Shown piece by piece: positions 43,509 to 52,478 of a DNA stretch of 64,000 bases. Within the stretch, counting starts at the first letter, position 1, and each line of letters opens with the position of its first letter. The notes below the pieces were generated by a model that searched no databases, had not been told where the DNA came from, and saw only the letters and a program-made list of their open reading frames with translations. Position numbers and translations under genes: made by a program. The stretch comes from Burkholderia cepacia (GTDB lineage Bacteria; Pseudomonadota; Gammaproteobacteria; Burkholderiales; Burkholderiaceae): assembly GCF_001039005.1 (NCBI RefSeq), contig NZ_LDWR01000008.1:1-64000 (forward strand). Direction: 5' to 3'.

Positions 43509-44972
43509 ATGAACAGCCAATCCCTCGATCTGGGCGGCAACGCCGGCGGACCCGCGCCCGCCCGGCCGCCGGCCGCTCCCGCTGGCGTCGGCGCCGATGC
43601 GGCGGCCCTCCCCGCCCGCCGCGTCACGCTCGGCGATTTCATGGACGACCTGCCGGTCGGTGCCTTGCACCGGTTCGTCGTCTGGGTGATCGGCATCGGG
43701 CTGTTCTTCGACATGTACGAGATCTTCCTCGTCAGCACGATCGGTTCCGCATTGCAGAACGAATACGGGTTGAGCCGGCAGAGCGCCGATTTCAAGCTGC
43801 TGCTGGCATCGGCGTTCATCGGGATGTTCGTCGGCGCGATGTGTCTCGGCAGCCTCGCCGATCGCATCGGCCGGCGCAAGGCGTTCCTGCTGACGCTCGT
43901 GTGGTACAGCGCGTTCTCGCTGGTCGGCGCGTTTTCGGTGAATGCCGACATGCTGGTCGCGTGCCGGTTCCTGACGGGCATCGGCGTCGGCGCGATCTAT
44001 CCGGTCGCCGACAGCTTCCTGTCCGAAATCCTGCCGAAGGAAAAGCGCGGCCGGCTCGCCGCGTGGGCCTATACGACTTCCTATGTCGCGGTGCCGCTCG
44101 TCGGTTTCCTCGCGCTGTGGCTGAACCCGCTGCATGTGGGCGGCGTGGCCGGCTGGCGCATCATCCTCGCGATCGGCAGCCTCGGCGCCATCTACGTGCT
44201 GCTCGTCCAGCACCGGTTGCCGGAGAGCCCGCGCTGGTTGCTCGCGCAAGGCCGCACGGCGGACGCGCACGCGGCGCTGCGGCGCTTCGCGGAGGGCACC
44301 GGCGTGCGCGTGCCTGAGCAATTCGCGGAACCGGCCGAGCCGCAGCGGCCGCTCGGGCTCGGCGAGCGCATCGCGCTGCTGCGCCGCGAACCCTACGGTG
44401 CGCGCTACCTGATGCTCGCGATCTTTCACCTGTTGCAGGGCTTCGGTTATTACGGCTTCGGCACGCTGGCCGGCACGGTCGTGAAGAGCCGCGGCTTCGA
44501 CGTGACGGACAGCACGCTGTTCATCGCGCTGTCGTTCGTCGGTTATCCGATCGGCTCGCTGCTGTCGATTCCGCTGCTCAACTGGATCGAACGCCGCACG
44601 CTCGTGATCGTGTCGATCCTGTCGATCGCGGTATTCGGGCTCTGCTTCGCGTATTCGGGCAATACCGTGCTGATCGTCGGCTTCGGGTTGCTGACGACCT
44701 GCGCGTCGAACGTGTTCAGCAATGCGTATCACGTGTACCAGGCCGAAATCTTTCCGGCGCGTGTGCGCTCGACGGCGATCGGCAGTACGTACGCGCTGTC
44801 GCGCATCGTCAGCGGCGCGCTGCCATTCGTGTTGCTGCCGGTGCTCGTCAGCCACGGCGCGGGCGCGATGTTCGGCGTGATCTCGATCGCACTCGGCATC
44901 GTCGCGATCACGCTGCGCGTGCTCGGACCGCTGACCACGCGGCGCAGCCAGGATGAGATCAATCCGGTTTGA
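43509..44972 (+). CDS. MFS transporter (metabolite:H+ symporter type)
   Basis: A 487-residue MFS permease with 12 predicted membrane segments, of the sugar/aromatic-acid:H+ symporter type. FFDMYEIFLVSTIGSALQ, GSLADRIGRRKAFLLTL and RLPESPRWLLAQGR are typical motifs. It has a 40-residue Ala/Pro-rich cytoplasmic N-terminus. It is a single gene converging with an O-methyltransferase. The substrate is unknown; related proteins carry niacin, sugars or aromatic acids. Confidence 0.88.
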   Translation: MNSQSLDLGGNAGGPAPARPPAAPAGVGADAAALPARRVTLGDFMDDLPVGALHRFVVWVIGIGLFFDMYEIFLVSTIGSALQNEYGLSRQSADFKLLLASAFIGMFVGAMCLGSLADRIGRRKAFLLTLVWYSAFSLVGAFSVNADMLVACRFLTGIGVGAIYPVADSFLSEILPKEKRGRLAAWAYTTSYVAVPLVGFLALWLNPLHVGGVAGWRIILAIGSLGAIYVLLVQHRLPESPRWLLAQGRTADAHAALRRFAEGTGVRVPEQFAEPAEPQRPLGLGERIALLRREPYGARYLMLAIFHLLQGFGYYGFGTLAGTVVKSRGFDVTDSTLFIALSFVGYPIGSLLSIPLLNWIERRTLVIVSILSIAVFGLCFAYSGNTVLIVGFGLLTTCASNVFSNAYHVYQAEIFPARVRSTAIGSTYALSRIVSGALPFVLLPVLVSHGAGAMFGVISIALGIVAITLRVLGPLTTRRSQDEINPV

Positions 44973-45037
44973 GCGTGTGCCAACCGATGGCGGGCGCAGT
45001 CCGACGCGAGATGCGTGTCGATCGATGGCTGCGTCCT

Positions 45038-45805
45038 TCAGTCCGAGCCTGCGGGGCAAGGATCCGTCGACGACATTCCCGCTTGAGAAACGACGACCGT
45101 GAATTCGATCCCCGATTCAAAATCCAGTGTCATGGTCGAGAACCGCGGATCGTCATCGAGGTAGTGCTTGTACGGCCGAACGGCGTCCTCGGCCGTGTAC
45201 ATGTTGTCGGCCAGGACGATCGATCCCGGGCGCAGCAGGCGCTCGATCCCCTTGAACAACTTCAGATAGGCGTCGGCCCATACGTCGATGAAGACCATGT
45301 CGAAGCGACCGTCCAGTTCGGCAACGGTGTCGAATACATCGCCCTCGCGCAGGTCGACATGGACGTCCAGGCCCGCCGCCCTGACGTGATCGCGCAATCG
45401 TGCGCACTTGAGCGCATCGCGTTCGGTCGCGACGACCACGCCACGGCCCAACGTGCGCAGCGCCTCCGCGAAATACAGCGTGGACACGCCGCATGAACTG
45501 CCGAGTTCGAGGATTCTGGCCGGCCGTTGCGAGAGCACCATGTTGCGCAAGAATCCTCCCGTTTCCGGCGACACGGCCAACGATAACGAACTGCCGTGCG
45601 ACGACTCGAAGTCGTCGGTGGACAGCCCGAGCGTTTCGAGAAACCGTCCCCGCAGACGGGGGGCGATCGCTTCGTATTCGTCGGCTAACGACAGGAAATC
45701 CTCGTTCGATCCCTGGAACTGTGCGCGGGCGCGTGCGATGACTTCGGTTCGGCTCTCTTCGTGGAGCCGTCGCAGAAGACCGAGGGTGGGTGAAGCTGAA
45801 GTCAT
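45038..45805 (-). CDS. O-methyltransferase (class I SAM, cation-dependent type)
   Basis: A 255-residue methyltransferase resembling catechol/caffeoyl-CoA O-methyltransferases. ILELGSSCGVSTLYFAEALR is the SAM loop, FDMVFIDVWADAYLKLF holds the metal-binding Asp, and GSIVLADNMY is motif IV. The N-terminal 70 residues are helical. It is an isolated gene converging with the MFS permease. The substrate is unknown. Confidence 0.87.
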   Translation of the reverse strand: MTSASPTLGLLRRLHEESRTEVIARARAQFQGSNEDFLSLADEYEAIAPRLRGRFLETLGLSTDDFESSHGSSLSLAVSPETGGFLRNMVLSQRPARILELGSSCGVSTLYFAEALRTLGRGVVVATERDALKCARLRDHVRAAGLDVHVDLREGDVFDTVAELDGRFDMVFIDVWADAYLKLFKGIERLLRPGSIVLADNMYTAEDAVRPYKHYLDDDPRFSTMTLDFESGIEFTVVVSQAGMSSTDPCPAGSD

Positions 45806-45910
45806 GTGCGTTCCTGGACGAGATTGATCACGTCGACGCGGTATCCGGCGACTGCGCTTCCCGTCAGGGTTGCTGCGCGGTCGCTCGATCGCGGCGATAC
45901 ACGGGGGTTG

Positions 45911-46213
45911 CTAAACCGTTCGGGCGAGCGTGATGGCGCGCTCGGGGCACGCCGTCACACACAGTCCGCATGACCGGCACGCATCCGCATTCGGCGTGTA
46001 GGCGACTTTCATGCCATGCACGCGCAGCTTCAAGCGATGCATCAGATCAAGGCCGACGTAATCGGCGTTGTCGATGCGCCGGATCTCGAACACGTTCTCA
46101 GGGCACACCGTGACGCAATCCCCTTTGCCTTCGCAACGCTTCAGATTGACGACCGGCGCGATCACGCCCGGTTTCTGTTTGCAGTCGCCCGTTGATGTTT
46201 CGCGCACGTTCAC
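45911..46213 (-). CDS. ferredoxin-type iron-sulfur protein
   Basis: A 100-residue protein with two cluster motifs. The first, CEGKGDCVTVCPEN, has Lys30 where the second Cys of CxxCxxCxxxCP belongs. The second, CRSCGLCVTACPE, is complete. This is the arrangement of 7Fe ferredoxins, with one [3Fe-4S] and one [4Fe-4S] cluster. A GTG at 46213 overlaps the previous stop by 4 bp (GTGA); a GTG at 46207 with GGGAG is the alternative. It is the third gene after the ECF sigma factor. Confidence 0.85.
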   Translation of the reverse strand: MNVRETSTGDCKQKPGVIAPVVNLKRCEGKGDCVTVCPENVFEIRRIDNADYVGLDLMHRLKLRVHGMKVAYTPNADACRSCGLCVTACPERAITLARTV

Positions 46214-46518
46214 TCTCCCGTGGGCCGGTTGCTGCCGGCTTGCCACGCGGTCCGGAAATGCTCGCGTTCCTCGGGTGTCATGGATTCCCACTTGCGCCAG
46301 TGGCGCCGGCCGCGCCAGCCATGGTGTCCGCGGAATCCGCCGAATAGGATGCGGCTCAACACGAGCAGGCCCAGCGCATGGGCGAAGTCGATCGTCCGGG
46401 CGCCGACGAACAGCGCCGGAATCACCCAGTTCCATAACATCATGACGACCCATCCGAGCACGCCTATGGCGATCACGACGAACAGCGCCTTGCCCGCACA
46501 TCTGATTCGAAAATTCAT
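46210..46518 (-). CDS. small membrane protein in the ECF sigma operon
   Basis: A 102-residue protein with two hydrophobic segments (ALFVVIAIGVLGWVVMMLW and ALGLLVLSRILFGG) and a cytoplasmic tail rich in His, Arg and Trp (GHHGWRGRRHWRKWESMTPE). There is no known anti-sigma domain. Its position directly after the sigma gene (12 bp) and the coupling to the ferredoxin gene suggest a sensor, anti-sigma or redox anchor role; this is inference. Confidence 0.75.
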   Translation of the reverse strand: MNFRIRCAGKALFVVIAIGVLGWVVMMLWNWVIPALFVGARTIDFAHALGLLVLSRILFGGFRGHHGWRGRRHWRKWESMTPEEREHFRTAWQAGSNRPTGE

Positions 46519-46530
46519 CTGTCGACTCCT

Positions 46531-47115
46531 CTAGGTATTGTCCAATTCGTCATAAATGAGCTGCAGTCGGGCACGCAGATGCAAGACCGCATAGCGTTTT
46601 CGAGCGAGCAGCGTATTGAGCGCGACACCGCTTTGCGCGGCCATCTCCTTGAAGGACTGGCCGTCCAGTTCGTGCGCGACGAATACCTCGCGCTGATTCG
46701 CCGGCAACTCGTCGAGCGCATCCTGCAAGGCCTTGAGCAAGAGCGTGCGAGCGTAGAGCGCTTCGGGGCCGGCATCGTGTGCCGGTAACGCAAGGTCCAG
46801 GCGATACTCGCTGTTCGCTTCGTCGTCGGCCTCGAACAGGTCCGTCAGCGGCTGCTCCTTCTTCTTGCGAAAGCGGTCGACGATACGGTTGCGCGCGGCA
46901 CGGAACAGCCACGCGCTCACCTGTTCAATGGGCGCGGGAAGCCGGTAAGCCTGAACGAATTCGTGAAACACATCCTGCAGAATGTCCTCGGCATCGTCCG
47001 GATCACGTATCCGACGCCGGATAAAGCTCACGAGTCTCGTTCGCTCACGCGTCACGATCGCGGTGATGTCGCGGTCTGGGTCGGTCATCGTGCGTGAAGT
47101 GGGTGGCGATTCCAT
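46531..47115 (-). CDS. ECF-type RNA polymerase sigma factor
   Basis: A 194-residue sigma-70 family ECF factor. Region 2 includes RDPDDAEDILQDVFHEFVQA and VSAWLFRAARNRIVDRFRKK; region 4 has LPANQREVFVAHELDGQSFK, GVALNTLLARKRYAVLHLRA. ATG 47115 gives nine residues more than the alternative at 47088; neither has a strong RBS. It leads an operon with a small membrane protein and a ferredoxin. No typical anti-sigma gene is next to it. Confidence 0.9.
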   Translation of the reverse strand: MESPPTSRTMTDPDRDITAIVTRERTRLVSFIRRRIRDPDDAEDILQDVFHEFVQAYRLPAPIEQVSAWLFRAARNRIVDRFRKKKEQPLTDLFEADDEANSEYRLDLALPAHDAGPEALYARTLLLKALQDALDELPANQREVFVAHELDGQSFKEMAAQSGVALNTLLARKRYAVLHLRARLQLIYDELDNT

Positions 47116-47584
47116 GTGCCTGAAGACGTTTCAGGCGCGCGAATATTGTGTCGAGTGCGAAAAATGACTGCCGAGCGCGTCGGCTTCACGGGGCGATGTC
47201 GATCACGCCGCCAAGCCAGCGGAATACCCGTTTGTCCGGCCCGGAGGTCATCGCCGACACAGCCGGGAACGGTGTAAAGATAGTGCAAGGAACGAACCCG
47301 CGACGGCAACGCGGAAAATGCGCTTCGCGGCAGCGAAACGTGCGGGCGGCGGGCGTGTACCCCGGCATCGGCCTTCCCGGGGCGAAATGGGGAAGCGCGT
47401 GCCGTGCTCGCGATTGTCGGCTGCAATCGAACCGTACGACGCGACGGAAGTTCGCGGTCGCCTGCCGGTCGGTCTGGCGCGGATGCGTCGAATCGGCTTC
47501 CTGCAGCGGTGGGCTGAACGCGCACCGATGATCGCCCTTCCTCGAAGCCGCATCGCGCCAACTTCTACCGCTTGCGGGCTGGCC
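47116..47584. other. intergenic region upstream of the ECF sigma gene
   Basis: About 470 bases between the start of the sigma operon and the 3' end of the LysR gene. I see no gene, RNA or clear repeat. It should hold the sigma operon promoter, perhaps recognised by the ECF factor itself, but no motif could be confirmed from a single copy. Confidence 0.45.
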
Positions 47585-48478
47585 TCAACGCGCCGACATG
47601 AAATCGAACAGCTTCGCGATGTCGGTCGACAGCACGGTGCCGGCCTTCACGCCGACCCACAGCGTGCGCGTCGCCCACGCATCGTCGAGCTTCACGACCC
47701 CGAGCCGCGCCGCGCGCTCGCCGGTCACCGCATCGCGCGGCAGGATGCCGATACCGAGCCCCGCCTCGATCATCCGGCTCACGCCGTCGAAATTCGATAC
47801 CTGGATCCGCAGCTTCAGCGAACGCTCGACCGCAAACGCGGCGTCGGTCATGCGCGCGAGCAGCGAACTGCCGTCGCTGAGGCCGACGTAGTCCTCGTCG
47901 AGCGTGTCCGCGAAGCGGATGCTGTCGTGCGTGGCGAACCGGTGCTTGCGCGGTACGAGCAGCACGAGTTCGTCGCGCCGATACAGCCGCCGTTCGATGC
48001 CGGGCGCCGGCACGTTGTCGGCGAACACGCCGAGATCGGCCTTGCCGGACGCGAGCGCATCGACGATCTCGTGGCTCAGCCGTTCCTCGAGACTTACCTT
48101 GATGCCCGGATTGACGGTGAGGAACGCGGCGAGATCGGCGGGCAGGAACTGGACGATCGCGGACGTGTTGGTCCATACGTGGACATGGCCGCGCACGCCG
48201 GCGACGTAGTCGCTCATCTCGTGCGCCATCCGGTTGACCTGCTCGATCACCTTCGCCGCGTGGTCGAGCAGCGCGCGGCCCGCGGGCGTCAGCTCGACGC
48301 CGCGTGCATGCCGCACGAACAGCGCGCTGCCCGTCACGCTTTCGAGCTCGGCGATGCGCTTGCTGACCGCGGACAGCGTGAGCTGGCCGTGTTCGGCAGC
48401 CTTCGTCAGGCTGCCGTGCTCGGCGACGAGCGCAAACACGCGCAGCGACTGCAGATCGAAATGAAGCGGGTTCACCAT
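47585..48478 (-). CDS. LysR family transcriptional regulator
   Basis: A 297-residue LysR regulator. The helix-turn-helix contains LQSLRVFALVAEHGSLTKAA and LSAVSKRIAELESVTG; the effector domain starts near residue 92. It is the last gene of a co-directional run with hydrolase, VOC, lyase and CoA-transferase genes, with 96 bp to the hydrolase. It probably regulates that catabolic operon or the divergent dehydrogenase. Confidence 0.9.
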   Translation of the reverse strand: MVNPLHFDLQSLRVFALVAEHGSLTKAAEHGQLTLSAVSKRIAELESVTGSALFVRHARGVELTPAGRALLDHAAKVIEQVNRMAHEMSDYVAGVRGHVHVWTNTSAIVQFLPADLAAFLTVNPGIKVSLEERLSHEIVDALASGKADLGVFADNVPAPGIERRLYRRDELVLLVPRKHRFATHDSIRFADTLDEDYVGLSDGSSLLARMTDAAFAVERSLKLRIQVSNFDGVSRMIEAGLGIGILPRDAVTGERAARLGVVKLDDAWATRTLWVGVKAGTVLSTDIAKLFDFMSAR

Positions 48479-48574
48479 GTCGTGGGTCCTGGGAAGGCCG
48501 TTCGGCGCAAGCAAATCATCGCGGCGGCCTGACGCCGATCATACGCCCGGCCGTGTGCGCGCGGTATGGCGTGG

Positions 48575-49402
48575 CTAACGCGGCGCGATTGCCTGCAACA
48601 CGGCGAGCATCTCGCCGTGCGGGTTCGCGAGATCGTCGAGCACGTCGAAGTGTTTCATGCCCGGCAGCCGCACGTGCGCGATCGGTTCGCCGGCTGCGTC
48701 GCATGCCGCCGCATAGTCATGCGCTTGCCGAATCAGTTCGGGCAGTTCGGCGTCGCCGACCGCGACGACGGTCGGCACACCCGGCCCGATATGGCGCAGC
48801 GGGCTGCAGGTATCGATTTCGTGCGCGGTGAGCTGCAGCTTGTCGTTCAGGCAGCACAGCGAGATCGGTTCGAGATCGACGAGCGGACTGATCGCAAGCG
48901 CCGACACGACAGCCGGATGCGCGCGATGCATGGCCGTCAGATGGCCGCCTGCCGAGTGGCCGCTCAGGTGGATCGGCCGCTGCGCGGTGCCCAGGCCGTC
49001 GGGATCGGCGGCGAGGTAGTCGAGCAACGCGCCGATCTCTGCGACGATATCGGCCATCGACGCGACCGGCGCCAGCGTGTATTCGGCAAGCACGACGTCG
49101 AAACCGCGCGCGAGCGGTCCGCTCGCCGCGTACGCGAAATCCTCTTTCGCGCAGTGCTGCCAGTAGCCGCCGTGAATGAACACGAACAGCGGCGCGCCGG
49201 GTTGTCCGCACGACAGCCAGTCGAAGCGCTGCGCGGGGCGCGTGCCGTAACGCAGGTCGCGGCGGCCCGGCGTCGCGTCGTACAGTGCCGCGCTGCGCGC
49301 CTGGCACGATGCGAGCACGGCCGGGAAATCGGGAATGGCCTTCGTGTTCAGGTAGGCGGCGTCGAGCGCCGCGCGGTCCATGCCGCGATAGAGGATCGTC
49401 AT
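48575..49402 (-). CDS. alpha/beta hydrolase, kynurenine formamidase-like
   Basis: A 275-residue alpha/beta hydrolase. The oxyanion motif HGGYWQ, the nucleophile motif SGHSAGGH (Ser in GHSAG), the acidic region AVGDAELPEL and the His segment PGMKHFDVLDDL complete the triad. HGGYW is typical of the arylformamidase/kynurenine formamidase group, but kynurenine genes are not nearby. It is in the CoA-transferase/lyase operon, so it may hydrolyse an ester, amide or thioester of that pathway. Confidence 0.88.
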   Translation of the reverse strand: MTILYRGMDRAALDAAYLNTKAIPDFPAVLASCQARSAALYDATPGRRDLRYGTRPAQRFDWLSCGQPGAPLFVFIHGGYWQHCAKEDFAYAASGPLARGFDVVLAEYTLAPVASMADIVAEIGALLDYLAADPDGLGTAQRPIHLSGHSAGGHLTAMHRAHPAVVSALAISPLVDLEPISLCCLNDKLQLTAHEIDTCSPLRHIGPGVPTVVAVGDAELPELIRQAHDYAAACDAAGEPIAHVRLPGMKHFDVLDDLANPHGEMLAVLQAIAPR

Positions 49403-49641
49403 TTGGGGAGCACCTGGGTCGGATTGCGGATGCGCGGGGCAGGTTTGCGCTGCCCGCTGCTGCGAAGGCGGCGGCCGGGCCGACGCCGTTGCGTCATTAT
49501 CCGCAGCGTGGCCGGGGCCGGCTATCCGGAATCGGCGAGCACGGCGCTCGGCTGTCCGCTTTCGGCGAAGGACTGCGCCGCCGGGCGGAGCGATACGCCG
49601 ACGCGGCGCGGCCGGCGACGCGAAAGGCCAGCCGCCGCCAG

Positions 49642-50025
49642 TCAGATCAACTCGGAGATCTCGATCAGGTTCAGGTCGGGATCGCGCACGTACACCGAGC
49701 GGATCCTCTGCGTCGCGCCGGTGCGCTCGACCGGCCCCTCGACGATCGGCCAATCGACGCGCTTCAGGTGCGCGATCACGTCGTCGAGCGGCACCGATGC
49801 GATAAAACACAGGTCGAGCGCACCGGGCACCGGCACATGCGCTTTCGGTTCGAACTCCGCGCCGCGTACGTGCAGGTTGATCTTCTGGTTGCCGAAGCGG
49901 AACGCGAGCCGGCCGGCACCGAAGGTTTCGAGCTGCATCTGCAGCACCTCGGTATAGAAATGCCGGGTCCGCTCGGGATCGACGCAGGTCAGCACGAGAT
50001 GATCGAGGTGGTCAATCAGCGCCAT
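49642..50025 (-). CDS. VOC family (glyoxalase-like) protein
   Basis: A 127-residue vicinal-oxygen-chelate fold protein with two beta-alpha-beta3 modules. The metal-binding His is in MALIDHLDHLVLTC, ALDLCFIASVPLDD follows, and the C-terminal YVRDPDLNLIEISELI carries the Glu ligand. It lies 15 bp after the lyase gene and is clearly co-transcribed with it. Members are lyases, isomerases, dioxygenases or fosfomycin-type transferases; the reaction here is unknown. The 239 bp to the hydrolase gene hold nothing evident. Confidence 0.88.
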   Translation of the reverse strand: MALIDHLDHLVLTCVDPERTRHFYTEVLQMQLETFGAGRLAFRFGNQKINLHVRGAEFEPKAHVPVPGALDLCFIASVPLDDVIAHLKRVDWPIVEGPVERTGATQRIRSVYVRDPDLNLIEISELI

Positions 50026-50040
50026 GGGATTCGCTCCTGT

Positions 50041-51003
50041 TCACGAGAAAGCGCGTTGCGCGGGCATGTCGCCGGCGTCGGCACGCGGTGGCGGATGAAG
50101 ATCCGAGCGGCGCCCGGCCTTCAGGATCTGGCTCGGCACGTCGTGCCCGATCAGTGCGGGCAGCCGTGCCGATGCGGCAAGCACGGCCGCGAGATCGATG
50201 CCCGTATCGTAGCCGTCGAGGTCGAGCATGTGCACGAGTTCCTCGGTGCAGGCGTTGCCGGTTGCGCCCGGTGCGTACGGGCAACCGCCGAGCCCGCCGA
50301 GCGACGCGTCGAAGCGGTCGATGCCGGCATCGAGCGCCGCGAGCGTGTTCGCGAGCGCCATCCCGCGCGTATTGTGAAAATGCAGCGTGAGCTGCAACGC
50401 GCCGAAGCGCTCACGCGCGCGTTCGCACAACGTGCGCACCTGCGACGGAAACGCCATGCCCGTCGTGTCGCACAGCGTGAAGCCGTGCACGCCGAGATCC
50501 GCGAAGCGCTGCATCCACGCGAGCACCGATTCGGCCGGGACGTCGCCTTCCATCGGGCAGCCCATCGCGGTCGACAACGACACGTTGATCGCGGTACCCG
50601 TGCCGCGCACCGCGTCTATCACGTCGCGCAGTTGCGCGAACGATTGCTCGCGCGTCATCCGCAGGTTCGCGCGGTTGTGGCTTTCGCTCATCGACATCAC
50701 GAGGTTCACTTCGTCGACTCCGCACGACAGCGCGCGCTCGGCGCCGCGCACGTTCGGCACGAGCACCGTATAGACGATGCCCGGTGCGCGCACGATGCCG
50801 TGCATCACGGCCTCCGCGTCGCGCAGTGCGGGGATCGCCTTCGGCGACGTGAACGAGGTGACCTCGATCTTCGCGTAGCCGCATGCGCTTAGCGCATCGA
50901 CGAGCGCGATCTTGTCGTCGGTGTCGACGAATGCCGCTTCGTTCTGGAAACCGTCGCGTGTCGCGACTTCCTGGATGTAGAGCCGTTTGCGTTGCGTGCT
51001 CAT
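50041..51003 (-). CDS. hydroxymethylglutaryl-CoA lyase-like enzyme
   Basis: A 320-residue TIM-barrel lyase of the HMG-CoA lyase/homocitrate-synthase-like family, which cleaves 3-hydroxy-acyl-CoA compounds. VATRDGFQNE has the catalytic Arg and metal-binding Asp, LTLHFHNTRGMAL has the His metal ligands, and GGLGGCPYAPGATGN holds the catalytic Cys. Length and motifs fit HMGL; the natural substrate may be a related methyl- or aryl-substituted 3-hydroxy-acyl-CoA. It follows the CoA-transferase gene by 22 bp. Confidence 0.92.
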   Translation of the reverse strand: MSTQRKRLYIQEVATRDGFQNEAAFVDTDDKIALVDALSACGYAKIEVTSFTSPKAIPALRDAEAVMHGIVRAPGIVYTVLVPNVRGAERALSCGVDEVNLVMSMSESHNRANLRMTREQSFAQLRDVIDAVRGTGTAINVSLSTAMGCPMEGDVPAESVLAWMQRFADLGVHGFTLCDTTGMAFPSQVRTLCERARERFGALQLTLHFHNTRGMALANTLAALDAGIDRFDASLGGLGGCPYAPGATGNACTEELVHMLDLDGYDTGIDLAAVLAASARLPALIGHDVPSQILKAGRRSDLHPPPRADAGDMPAQRAFS

Positions 51004-51025
51004 GTCGTCGTCTCCCGTATTCCGT

Positions 51026-52216
51026 TCAGATCACGCCGCGCGTGCGCCAGTCGCCGCGCGTCGCGGCATCGATGCCGATCGATTCGAGCACCGCATCGGT
51101 ATCCGCGCCGAGCGCGGGCGCCGCGCGCTCGATGCGCCCTGGCGTCGCGCCGAGTTTCGGCACGATGCCCGGCACCAGCACGGGCGTGCCGTCGGGCAGC
51201 GCGGCGTCGACGATCATGTCGCGTGCTCGGTAATGCGGGTCGGCCGCGATGTCCGCGACGTCGTAGATGCGCCCGGACGGAACGCGCGCGTCGTTCAGTG
51301 CGGCCAGCACGTCGTCGAGATCGCGGCGCGCGCTCCATTCGCCGATCGCCGCGTCGATGCGCTCGACCTGTGCGACACGCCCGTCGTTGTGCGCGAGCGC
51401 GGGATCGTTGCCGAGATCGGGCCGGCCGATCAGCTCCATCAGGCGCCGGAAGATGCTGTCGCCGTTGCCGGCGATCAGCGCGTATTTGCCGTCGCGGCAG
51501 CGGTACGCGTTGGTCGGTGCGATGCCGGGCAGGCTGCTGCCGGCCGGCTCGCGCACCGCGCCGAATGCCGAGTATTCGGGCAGCAGGCTTTCCATCATGT
51601 TGAACACCGATTCGTACAGCGCGACGTCGACGACCTGCCCTTTACCGCCCTGTTGCTCGCGATGCCGCAGCGCAAGCAGCACGCCGATCACGCCGTGCAG
51701 CGCCGACAGCGAATCGCCGAGCGAGATGCCGACGCGCACCGGCGTGCGGCCGGGTTCGCCGGTCAGGTGCCGCAAACCGCCCATCGCCTCGGCGATCACG
51801 CCGAAACCGGGGCGGTCGCGGTACGGGCCGGTTTGTCCGAAACCCGAAACGCGCAGCATCACGAGCCCCGGGTTGATCGCGGACAGTGCGTCCCAGCCGA
51901 GCCCCCAGCCCTCGAGCGTGCCGGGCCGGAAGTTCTCGATCAGCACGTCCGTCTCGGCCACCAGACGGCGCACGACGTCCTGTCCTTCCGGCGTGCGCAG
52001 GTCGAGCGTGAGCGAGGTCTTGTTGCGCGACTGCGCGGCCCACCATACCGATGTGCCTTCGTGCAGCAGCCGCCATTTGCGCAGCGGGTCGCCGAGGCCG
52101 GGCGGCTCGACCTTGATCACGTCCGCGCCGAATTCGGCGAGCATCCGGCCCGCGAACGGCCCGGCGATCAGTTGGCCGAGTTCCAGCACGCGGATGCCGT
52201 CCAGGGGTCGCGTCAT
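51026..52216 (-). CDS. CaiB/BaiF family (class III) CoA-transferase
   Basis: A 396-residue type III CoA-transferase that moves CoA between carboxylic acids. The N-terminus LDGIRVLELGQLIAGPFAGR and ENFRPGTLEGWGLGWD are typical. The catalytic Asp lies in GISLGDSLSALHG at about residue 170. It is the first gene of the minus-strand operon and would form the CoA ester that the lyase then cleaves. ATG 52216 gives the family start. It is divergent from a D-2-hydroxyacid dehydrogenase. Confidence 0.92.
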   Translation of the reverse strand: MTRPLDGIRVLELGQLIAGPFAGRMLAEFGADVIKVEPPGLGDPLRKWRLLHEGTSVWWAAQSRNKTSLTLDLRTPEGQDVVRRLVAETDVLIENFRPGTLEGWGLGWDALSAINPGLVMLRVSGFGQTGPYRDRPGFGVIAEAMGGLRHLTGEPGRTPVRVGISLGDSLSALHGVIGVLLALRHREQQGGKGQVVDVALYESVFNMMESLLPEYSAFGAVREPAGSSLPGIAPTNAYRCRDGKYALIAGNGDSIFRRLMELIGRPDLGNDPALAHNDGRVAQVERIDAAIGEWSARRDLDDVLAALNDARVPSGRIYDVADIAADPHYRARDMIVDAALPDGTPVLVPGIVPKLGATPGRIERAAPALGADTDAVLESIGIDAATRGDWRTRGVI

Positions 52217-52478
52217 GACTGTCTCCGATGAAATCGTGTTGTCGATGACGGCGATCATGACGGCGTTCGCGCACGGCGAAAATCGATCGATGCTCAACCA
52301 GCCTTTCCGAAACGGAAAGGCGCGGGCCGGTGCGATTGCCGCAGCCGTTCTCGTGCGGGTGCGTCAGCCTTTCCATCCGGGAAAGTGCGCTCGCGCAACG
52401 GTCAAACGACCGCGTGCAAACCGGCGGCAGAATCGAACCCGTTCCGCGCCCGCCGGGCGCCTGTCAGCGAGACCCGCC

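Noticed and set aside
43082..43981. A 299-codon minus-strand frame across the gap before the MFS gene at 43509
   Set aside because: It overlaps the MFS N-terminal coding region in antisense and has no recognisable domain or RBS.
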